Source: Desulfobulbaceae bacterium
Lineage (GTDB): Bacteria; Desulfobacterota; Desulfobulbia; Desulfobulbales; Desulfobulbaceae
Direction: 5' to 3'
Length of the DNA stretch: 5,494 nucleotides
Assembly: GCA_027011235.1 (NCBI GenBank)
Contig: JALVAI010000460.1
Span: 1 to 5,494 of the forward strand
The translations under genes and the position numbers were made by a program. Below are positions 1 to 5,494 of the stretch, in pieces; the first letter of the stretch is position 1, and each line of letters starts with the position of its first letter. The notes under the pieces are model-generated. The model had not been told where the DNA came from, did no database searches, and saw only the letters and a list, made by a program, of their open reading frames with translations.

Positions 1-260
1 GTATCGGCGCCCGACTGGTCCGTTCCTGCCTGGATGAGGCAAACAGCCTGGAGATCAGCCGGGTCTTTGTCTTGACCTACCAGGCGGAATTTTTTAGAAA
101 ACTAGGGTTTATTGATATAGATAAACGGGAACTGCCCCACAAGATCTGGAGTGACTGTCTGCATTGCCCCAAGTTTCCCGATTGCGATGAAGAATCACTG
201 ATCTGGACTTTCGGCAAAAAACGGAACCAGTGCCCGGACAACGGTACCTGTGAAAACTGA
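1..260 (+). CDS. GNAT N-acetyltransferase, short ArgA-like N-acetylglutamate synthase (C-terminal part, 5' end outside window)
   Basis: The gene enters from the left edge; the reading frame runs from base 3 to the TGA at 258-260, giving 85 residues with no start. The first residues (IGARLVRSCLDEA) fit the end of GNAT motif A, the acetyl-CoA pyrophosphate loop and following helix. VFVLTYQAEFFRKLGF is the typical late GNAT strand-helix-strand. The ending with SDCLHCPKFPDCDEES resembles the short, single-domain N-acetylglutamate synthases of deltaproteobacteria, which acetylate glutamate with acetyl-CoA as the first step of arginine synthesis in the cytoplasm. A full protein of that family is about 150 residues, so roughly the first 65 are missing. 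Five cysteines sit in the last third (codons at 156, 165, 183, 231 and 249). A TTG at 72 is an internal codon, not the start, because homologous-looking sequence continues upstream of it. The GNAT fold is fairly sure; the glutamate substrate is inferred from family resemblance. Confidence 0.8.
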   Translation, partial: IGARLVRSCLDEANSLEISRVFVLTYQAEFFRKLGFIDIDKRELPHKIWSDCLHCPKFPDCDEESLIWTFGKKRNQCPDNGTCEN

Positions 261-270
261 AAAAAACAAT

Positions 271-285
271 CAGGGATACGCCCTG
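271..285 (+). promoter_or_regulatory. Small hairpin in the secA leader
   Basis: CAGGG (271-275) and CCCTG (281-285) are perfect inverted copies around a five-base loop. The hairpin lies 10 nt after the acetyltransferase stop and 5 nt before the secA Shine-Dalgarno. No T-run follows, so it is not a classic intrinsic terminator. It could shape the secA translation start region or stabilise the mRNA. A 5-bp stem can also occur by chance, so support is weak. Confidence 0.25.
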
Positions 286-290
286 TTGCT

Positions 291-296
291 GGAGAG
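291..296 (+). promoter_or_regulatory. Ribosome binding site of secA
   Basis: GGAGAG lies seven bases before the ATG at 304. It is a strong Shine-Dalgarno at good spacing and supports that start. The start also agrees with the family: the protein begins MIGKVLTKVFGSKNDR, as SecA N-termini do. There is no room between 260 and 304 for a SecM-like regulatory leader peptide gene. Confidence 0.75.
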
Positions 297-303
297 ATAA
301 ACG

Positions 304-2859
304 ATGATAGGTAAGGTGTTAACCAAGGTTTTCGGCAGCAAGAACGATCGAACCATAAAACAGATGCGGCAGATTGTGGCCAGGATAAATGATCTGGAAG
401 AAACGGTCACGCCGCTATCAGATCAGGAGCTTGCCGGCAAGACGACGGAATTTCGAGAGAGAATCGACCAGGGCGAGTCCCTGGATGATCTCCTGCCCGA
501 GGCCTTTGCCGTGGTGCGGGAGGCGGCAAAGCGGGTGCTTGGTGAGCGCCATTATGATGTCCAGCTCATCGGCGGGATTGTTCTCCACCGGGGCATGATC
601 GCGGAGATGAAGACCGGTGAAGGAAAAACCCTGATGTCAACGGCCCCGGTCTATCTCAATGCCCTGTCCGGCAAGGGGGTGCATGTGGTCACGGTCAATG
701 ATTACCTGGCCAGCCGTGATATGGAATGGATGGGGCAGGTGTATCGTTTTCTCGGCCTGACCACCGGTTCCATCGTCCATGACATGGATGATGACGCCCG
801 CCGGGAGGCCTATGCCGCGGATGTGACCTATGGAACGAATAATGAATTCGGTTTTGATTATCTTCGGGACAATATGAAGTTTGATCTGGCCGACTTCTGC
901 CAGCGCGGGTTCAACTATGCCATTGTCGACGAGGTTGATTCCATCCTCATCGATGAGGCCAGGACCCCGCTTATCATTTCCGGTCCGGCTGAAATGTCCA
1001 CGGACATGTATATCAAGGTGGACCGGATCATGAAACATTTCAAGGAAGGTGAACATTACACCAAGGAGGAAAAGGACCGCCAGGCCATGCTGACCGATGA
1101 AGGAGTACAGCTTGCCGAAGAACTGCTGAAGGTGGACAATCTCTATGATCCGGCCAACATCAACGTTCTTCATCATGTCAACCAGGCCCTGAAGGCCCAC
1201 GTCCTCTTTCAGCGGGATGTTGACTACATCGTGAGAAACGGTCAGGTGGTGATTGTCGATGAGTTCACCGGTCGGACCATGGAGGGTCGCCGGTATTCAG
1301 ACGGACTGCACCAGGCCCTGGAGGCCAAGGAAGGGGTAAAGATCGAAAAGGAAAATCAGACCCTGGCCTCGATCACCTTTCAGAACTATTTTCGTATGTA
1401 CGACAAACTCGCGGGCATGACCGGTACCGCTGATACCGAGGCAGCCGAGTTTAAAAAGATTTATGACCTTGATGTGGTCGTCATTCCAACGCACCGGGAA
1501 ATGATCCGGGTCGATTACCCTGATGTCATCTACAAGAACGAGCGGGCAAAATATCGTAATATCGTCAAGGAAATAAAAGAGCTGCATGCAAAGGGACAGC
1601 CGATTCTGGTGGGCACCATATCCATTGACGTCTCGGAGAAAATATCCAAGATGTTGACAAAGGAAAAAATTCCCCATGAGGTCCTTAATGCCAAGCAGCA
1701 TGAGCGGGAGGCGGAGATTGTTGCCCAGGCAGGCCAGAAGGGCAAGGTAACCATTGCCACCAACATGGCCGGTCGCGGAACGGACATCAAGCTGGGAGAG
1801 GGGGTGCGCGAGGTGGGCGGGCTGCATATCCTCGGCACCAGCAGGCATGAGAGCCGTCGTATTGACAATCAGTTGCGCGGTCGTTCCGGCCGCCAGGGCG
1901 ATCCGGGATCGTCCAGATTCTTTCTGTCCCTGGAAGATGACCTGTTGCGTATTTTCGGGTCCGGGCGGTTGTCCGGTATCATGGACAAGTTGGGCATGGA
2001 AGAGGATGAACCCATCGAGCATTCCATGATCTCCAAGGCCATCGAAAACGCCCAGCGCAAGGTGGAGGGGCATAACTTTGATATTCGCAAGCACCTGCTT
2101 GAGTATGACGATGTCATGAACAAGCAGCGCGAGGTGATTTACTCCCAGCGGCGTGAGGTGCTGCAGGGTGACAACATCAAGCCGATCATCGAGGACATGA
2201 TCAGCGACCTGGTGCAGGGCGTTGTCCAGGGCGTTGCCGATGAAAAAACACCATCGGAAGACTGGGACTGGGACTGGTTTTTCAACCGGGTGTCCGAACT
2301 GTTCAACATTGACCTTGCCTGGAACAAGACCGAGCGCACCGATCTGGACTCGAAAACCCTGCTTGAGAAGCTCGAGGCCGAGGTTGAAGCAAAATACCGG
2401 CGGCAGGAGGAACAAAACGGCATTGACCAGATGCGCCATCTTGAGCGGATGGTTCTGCTGCAGATGGTGGATACCCTCTGGAAAGAGCATCTGCTCAATA
2501 TGGACCATCTGAAAGAGGGAATCGGTCTGCGCGGGTATGGGCAGAAAAATCCCCTTGATGAATACAAGAAAGAGGGCTTTGATCTGTTCATGAATATGAT
2601 CGAATCGGTCAAGGAACAGACGGTCGGCACCTTGATGAGAATTCAGCTTGTGCGGGAAGATGAGCTGGAACGGCTGGAAGAGGAGCGACGCCGGGAAAAG
2701 GAACGTGAGCTGGAGATGGCCAGACGGGCATCGGGAGGTGGCGAGGATGAGGCCGCCCGCAAACCCGTCCGCCGCAGCGGGGAAAAGGTCGGCCGCAACG
2801 CGCCCTGTCCCTGCGGCTCCGGTAAAAAATACAAGAAGTGTTGCGGAAAAATACACTGA
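304..2859 (+). CDS. secA: SecA, preprotein translocase ATPase
   Basis: SecA binds SecYEG at the inner membrane and uses ATP hydrolysis to push unfolded preproteins through the channel. The 851-residue protein is complete and close to the usual 830-900. Visible parts: Walker A MKTGEGKT (102-109, catalytic Lys108); DEAD-type Walker B DEVD (209-212); preprotein cross-linking domain about 228-370; GMTGTADTE (371-379); second ATPase domain with TNMAGRGTDIKLG (486-498) and QLRGRSGRQGDPGSSRFF (523-540); helical scaffold and wing from about 575; two-helix finger with tip LRGYGQKNP, Tyr745 matching E. coli Tyr794. A charged linker (about 784-830) leads to the zinc-binding SEC-C tail CPCGSGKKYKKCC (Cys835, 837, 846, 847), which in other bacteria contacts SecB and the ribosome. 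The E. coli tail has His where this one has its last Cys. Two short tandem repeats lie in the wing region. The ORF ends in tandem stops TGA TAG, 12 nt before the channel gene. Very sure of identity. Confidence 0.99.
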   Translation: MIGKVLTKVFGSKNDRTIKQMRQIVARINDLEETVTPLSDQELAGKTTEFRERIDQGESLDDLLPEAFAVVREAAKRVLGERHYDVQLIGGIVLHRGMIAEMKTGEGKTLMSTAPVYLNALSGKGVHVVTVNDYLASRDMEWMGQVYRFLGLTTGSIVHDMDDDARREAYAADVTYGTNNEFGFDYLRDNMKFDLADFCQRGFNYAIVDEVDSILIDEARTPLIISGPAEMSTDMYIKVDRIMKHFKEGEHYTKEEKDRQAMLTDEGVQLAEELLKVDNLYDPANINVLHHVNQALKAHVLFQRDVDYIVRNGQVVIVDEFTGRTMEGRRYSDGLHQALEAKEGVKIEKENQTLASITFQNYFRMYDKLAGMTGTADTEAAEFKKIYDLDVVVIPTHREMIRVDYPDVIYKNERAKYRNIVKEIKELHAKGQPILVGTISIDVSEKISKMLTKEKIPHEVLNAKQHEREAEIVAQAGQKGKVTIATNMAGRGTDIKLGEGVREVGGLHILGTSRHESRRIDNQLRGRSGRQGDPGSSRFFLSLEDDLLRIFGSGRLSGIMDKLGMEEDEPIEHSMISKAIENAQRKVEGHNFDIRKHLLEYDDVMNKQREVIYSQRREVLQGDNIKPIIEDMISDLVQGVVQGVADEKTPSEDWDWDWFFNRVSELFNIDLAWNKTERTDLDSKTLLEKLEAEVEAKYRRQEEQNGIDQMRHLERMVLLQMVDTLWKEHLLNMDHLKEGIGLRGYGQKNPLDEYKKEGFDLFMNMIESVKEQTVGTLMRIQLVREDELERLEEERRREKERELEMARRASGGGEDEAARKPVRRSGEKVGRNAPCPCGSGKKYKKCCGKIH
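2212..2235 (+). repeat. 12-bp tandem duplication inside secA
   Basis: GTGCAGGGCGTT (2212-2223) is followed directly by GTCCAGGGCGTT (2224-2235), differing at one base. It encodes VQGV twice (residues 637-644), in the helical wing part of SecA. Because it is in frame the protein is intact. It looks like a small slippage duplication, though conserved homologous sequence could also explain it. Confidence 0.6.
2260..2277 (+). repeat. Hexanucleotide repeat (GACTGG)x3 inside secA
   Basis: Three perfect copies of GACTGG encode Asp-Trp-Asp-Trp-Asp-Trp (residues 653-658). Many SecA proteins carry one WD step here (E. coli has MWDIPGL at about this place), so the extra DW pairs look like an in-frame expansion at the wing domain surface. 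Confidence 0.6.
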
Positions 2860-2871
2860 TAGCAGGTAGCA

Positions 2872-5349
2872 ATGGTCCAGGGAAAAAGAGCAATGAGGAA
2901 AAAGCCAATTCCTTTGCCGGTTTTTTTCTCCATTGCTCTTTTCTTTTTCCTGCAGACAGCGGCTCTTGGGAGCCTGGTCCCTGAATCGAAGGCCAAATTT
3001 CCAGCCGGAGACGAGAAACCGGCGTCGGTTGATACTGCAAAAACGGCTGCTCCTACCCTTGTTGATATCAACACCCACATCAACCAGTTGCCCAAGCGGC
3101 TCATCGATCTGCAGCAACTGTTTGCCGAAGTCGTTGATGTCAAGACTATTGACAAACAACTGCCGGCGCTGGAAAAGGAAATAGATGATTTTTCCTGGCA
3201 AATACACAGGGAAAGGACCAATCCCTCACTGGATTACAGTCAACTGGCCAATATCGCCGCCGGGCTTGATATCACCAACCGTCGGCTGGAAAAACTCCAG
3301 GACCGGGTCAACAAATCACTTCGGTTGCTCAGTAAAGCACGGAAATCCTGGCTGGATGAAAAAACGCTTCTTGAGCAGTGGCACAAACGGGAAAAGGACG
3401 ACCAGAGCGCCCGGCTTGTTTTTGTCAGGAAAAAGAACCTCTTTGCAACCATTAACGGGGCCTTGGAACAACTGCAGACCCGTCTGGCCAGCCTGGTTAC
3501 ATTGAGCAGAAAACTCGCCTCTGAGGATGTACGGCTCTACGAGCTGAAGACAGAACTGAATCATCTCATTGCCGATGCCCGCGGGGTCCATTTTGAACAA
3601 ACCGCACCATCTATTTTCTCGCAACGTTTTTACCGGCGGATCAGGTTTGAACAGGTCCTGATAATCCGGGACAATATCAACAAGGTGATTCAGTCAGTTA
3701 TCCGGTCCATCCATGGTCATCTCTGGATCATTTTTTTCAGCGTTGCCCTTGTCGCCCTGCTTGCCATGGGCATCTCTATCAGCGGTCGACTGGTTGAGCC
3801 TTCGAACCGCTGGTTTTCGTTCAGCCGCCGACCGGTCGCCACTGCACTTTTTGTTTTTCTCTCCCTTTTTCTGCTGGCAACAACGGTTTTTTCAACCCAT
3901 AACCTGACAACATATGTCAACGGAATACTGTCAGTTATCACTATCGGCATGATAATTCGTCTGTCCGGTATCCTGGTGGACAGCTGGCTGCGGCGTTATC
4001 TTCTGCTGCCCATGGCCTGGGTTCTTATTCTTTCCCACCTGCTGAAAATCTGCCATGTTCCCACCGTTTTTGTTCATATTTATATTTTTATCATATGTTT
4101 TTTCGGCGTGGGCTGGTATCTCAATATTGTTTTTCGCTATTGTGGAAAACTTTCAGGGGTTAATCTTCTTCTTCTGCATCTTGCCGGCGGATTCAGCGTT
4201 GCCATTGTTGTGGCCGAGGGCATGGGGTACGGCAGCATCGCCCTGTATCTGTTCAGCTCTTTTTTGTACAGCGTTATTGCGGCCCTGGATTTCTGGTTTC
4301 TATTTCTCTTCAGTCAGGGTTTGCTGGAGTTGTTTTTTTACCGGGTACCGCTGGGGATTCTGAAAAAAAATTCAACGGTTCTGGCCCGGCAGTGTGTTCC
4401 GGCATTGTCCCTGTTCTATATTATTTTGTTTTTCCTTGTTTCCCTGGTCAACTGGCAGATTTATCCAACCATTTATGATGCGGCGGCAACTCTTGCCAAT
4501 ATAAAGATCTCCATTGGCGGTTTTGATATAACCCCTGGCTATGTTTTGATGGTGCTTCTGGTTGTCTATGGTTCCATGGTCTTGTCACGCATGCTGCAGG
4601 CCCTGTTGCTGCAGGAGGTCCTGCCGCGTTATGGGGCCGAGATCGGAGTTCAGCTTTCCATTACCCGCCTTGTCCATTATGCCGTCATGGTTGTGGGTTT
4701 TCTTGTTTTGTTGAGGGTCCTTGGGGTCCAGCTCAATAAACTTGCCATCCTTGGCGGCGCCCTTGGTGTTGGTATTGGCTTTGGTCTGCAGGCAATCGTC
4801 AATAATTTCGCCAGCGGGCTCATTCTGCTCTTTGAGCGGCCGCTCAAGGTCGGTGATATGATTCAGATTGGCGATGAAATGGGCGAGGTGAAAAAACTTG
4901 GCCTTCGGGCCACTGTAGTACGGACCTTTGACAATGCGGACATTGTTATTCCCAACTCGGATCTCATTACCACCCAGGTAACCAACTGGACGCTTGCCGA
5001 CCGGCATATACGGGTCAAGGTGCCCGTGGGGGTCGCTTACGGCACTGACATTGCCAAAGTCATTGAAATTTTACAGGGGTGTGCGGAAAATAATCCCATG
5101 GTTCTGAATCATCCCAAGGCCAGGGCCCTGTTTCTTTCCTTTGGTGACAGTTCCCTTAACTTTGAGCTGCGGGTCTGGATTGCTGAATTTACCGATCGCA
5201 GGCTGGTTCTCAGTGAACTCAACCAGGATATAGAGTCTGAATTTTCTAGCGCCGGAATCGAGATTCCCTTTCCCCAGACCGATGTCCACTTTCGGTCGCT
5301 TGATGATTCGGTCATGGAGAAACTTGAACCTTCCTTGTCCGGTAGTTAA
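2872..5349 (+). CDS. MscK/MscS-family mechanosensitive ion channel
   Basis: Inner-membrane channel of the MscS superfamily; such proteins open under membrane tension and release solutes on hypo-osmotic shock. The 825 residues show a signal peptide (RKK then hydrophobic 14-30, likely cleavage near 30-33), a periplasmic, mostly alpha-helical, charged region with coiled-coil character (about 60-280), then about eleven membrane segments (near 283-305, 321-341, 350-368, 376-393, 398-420, 430-449, 455-488 possibly two, 509-527, 554-573, 597-618). The pore helix GGALGVGIGFGLQAIVNNF (628-646) and FERPLKVGD (654-662) are diagnostic. The beta domain (about 660-710) includes IPNSDLITTQVTNW, and the C-terminal alpha/beta domain runs to about 805. 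Against E. coli MscS, gate residues Leu105 and Leu109 align with Val633 and Phe637. Large size with a periplasmic domain resembles MscK/YjeP, but the periplasmic part is about half the MscK length. The start may be ATG 2872 or 2893 (Met8). Twelve nt after secA, so probably co-transcribed. Confidence 0.93.
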   Translation: MVQGKRAMRKKPIPLPVFFSIALFFFLQTAALGSLVPESKAKFPAGDEKPASVDTAKTAAPTLVDINTHINQLPKRLIDLQQLFAEVVDVKTIDKQLPALEKEIDDFSWQIHRERTNPSLDYSQLANIAAGLDITNRRLEKLQDRVNKSLRLLSKARKSWLDEKTLLEQWHKREKDDQSARLVFVRKKNLFATINGALEQLQTRLASLVTLSRKLASEDVRLYELKTELNHLIADARGVHFEQTAPSIFSQRFYRRIRFEQVLIIRDNINKVIQSVIRSIHGHLWIIFFSVALVALLAMGISISGRLVEPSNRWFSFSRRPVATALFVFLSLFLLATTVFSTHNLTTYVNGILSVITIGMIIRLSGILVDSWLRRYLLLPMAWVLILSHLLKICHVPTVFVHIYIFIICFFGVGWYLNIVFRYCGKLSGVNLLLLHLAGGFSVAIVVAEGMGYGSIALYLFSSFLYSVIAALDFWFLFLFSQGLLELFFYRVPLGILKKNSTVLARQCVPALSLFYIILFFLVSLVNWQIYPTIYDAAATLANIKISIGGFDITPGYVLMVLLVVYGSMVLSRMLQALLLQEVLPRYGAEIGVQLSITRLVHYAVMVVGFLVLLRVLGVQLNKLAILGGALGVGIGFGLQAIVNNFASGLILLFERPLKVGDMIQIGDEMGEVKKLGLRATVVRTFDNADIVIPNSDLITTQVTNWTLADRHIRVKVPVGVAYGTDIAKVIEILQGCAENNPMVLNHPKARALFLSFGDSSLNFELRVWIAEFTDRRLVLSELNQDIESEFSSAGIEIPFPQTDVHFRSLDDSVMEKLEPSLSGS
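2879..2883 (+). promoter_or_regulatory. Possible Shine-Dalgarno favouring the channel start at 2893
   Basis: AGGGA lies nine bases before the in-frame ATG at 2893, and would give a protein starting MRKKPIPLP, a textbook signal-peptide n-region. The upstream ATG at 2872 has only CAGG (2863-2866) five bases away, a weaker and tighter site. Both starts keep the same protein apart from seven residues. The later start is the slightly better fit. Confidence 0.45.
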
Positions 5350-5370
5350 AAGAACAAGTGTAACTATTGA

Positions 5371-5494
5371 TGGCGTCGTAAAAACTTCGATCTACTGCGT
5401 CGTGTGTCCTGTGGCGATTCTCGACATACTACATGTATAGTCAAGACCCGCCACAGAACACTACTCCTTGTATATCTGTGTTTTTACTTAGCCA
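5371..5494. repeat. 124-bp imperfect long inverted repeat (MITE-like or palindromic dispersed repeat; may continue past window)
   Basis: The left arm 5371-5416 and the reverse complement of the right arm 5449-5494 align over 46 bases without a gap, with 31 matches. The matches are in blocks: TGGC at the outer end, GTAAAAAC (5378-5385) against GTTTTTAC (5480-5487), GAT plus most of the next four bases, and CTGTGGCG (5409-5416) against CGCCACAG (5449-5456). The 32-bp centre contains ACATGT and a further imperfect TCTCGAC/GTCAAGA pairing. It starts 21 bases after the channel stop codon, has no ORF, and ends exactly at the window edge. The layout suits a dispersed non-coding palindrome, a small non-autonomous element, or a large 3' hairpin that ends transcription. 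The arms are seen directly; copy number and mobility are inferred. Confidence 0.75.

Noticed and set aside
72..260. A separate 62-residue small protein starting at TTG 72
   Set aside because: The same frame is open and homologous-looking back to base 3, so this is the tail of a larger acetyltransferase, not a small gene.
261..303. SecM-like secretion monitor or arrest peptide ahead of secA
   Set aside because: Only 43 nt separate the upstream stop from secA, with no open frame that could encode a signal sequence and arrest motif.
637..1200. A 187-codon open frame on the minus strand inside secA
   Set aside because: Fully inside a conserved ATPase gene, no family motif, and no separate start signal seen. 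It is a shadow of secA.
2860..2871. Terminator between secA and the channel gene
   Set aside because: Twelve bases are too short for a hairpin and T-run, and none is present in the end of secA that I can see.
1297..3207. A 636-codon open frame on the minus strand across the end of secA and the start of the channel gene
   Set aside because: It lies codon-on-codon opposite the two real genes, which share one frame. It stays open because the sense genes use few TTA, CTA and TCA codons. Its translation shows no recognisable domain, and secA is certain on the other strand.
4585..5007. A 140-codon open frame on the minus strand inside the channel gene
   Set aside because: It covers the strongly conserved pore and beta-domain coding region of the channel, and its translation is low-complexity without motifs.
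5371..5494. tRNA, CRISPR array or complete insertion sequence in the 3' end of the window
   Set aside because: The stretch is one palindrome with no cloverleaf, no regularly spaced direct repeats and no transposase reading frame.

Overview
The window looks like ordinary chromosome from a Gram-negative bacterium, most likely a Desulfobacterota (former deltaproteobacterial) sulfate-reducer-type genome, possibly Desulfobulbales-like. I infer this from three things: a short cysteine-containing ArgA-like acetyltransferase, a SecA with a CXCX8CC zinc tail, and a palindromic repeat of a kind I associate with those genomes. No search was run, so the taxonomic call is tentative. All three genes lie on the + strand and are tightly packed.

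Layout: (1) 1-260 is the C-terminal part of a GNAT-family N-acetyltransferase resembling the short single-domain N-acetylglutamate synthase (arginine biosynthesis). (2) After a 43-nt gap with a small hairpin and a good ribosome binding site, 304-2859 is a complete secA, the ATPase motor of the Sec protein-export pathway, with all its ATPase motifs intact. (3) Twelve nucleotides later, 2872-5349 is a complete 825-residue MscK/MscS-type mechanosensitive channel. It has a signal peptide, a periplasmic alpha-helical domain, about eleven membrane segments and a canonical MscS pore and cytoplasmic domain. (4) From 5371 to the window end is a 124-bp imperfect long inverted repeat, TGGC...GCCA, with 46-bp arms that align without gaps. 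It looks like a dispersed palindromic or MITE-like element, or a large 3' hairpin after the channel gene.

The gene spacing suggests co-transcription of at least secA and the channel gene, and perhaps the acetyltransferase gene too. No functional link among arginine synthesis, protein export and osmotic protection is shown by the sequence. The channel has a signal peptide and many membrane segments, so it is a plausible Sec client, but that is true of most envelope proteins. I do not see a convincing new multi-gene system here. The strongest unexplained element is the terminal inverted repeat.
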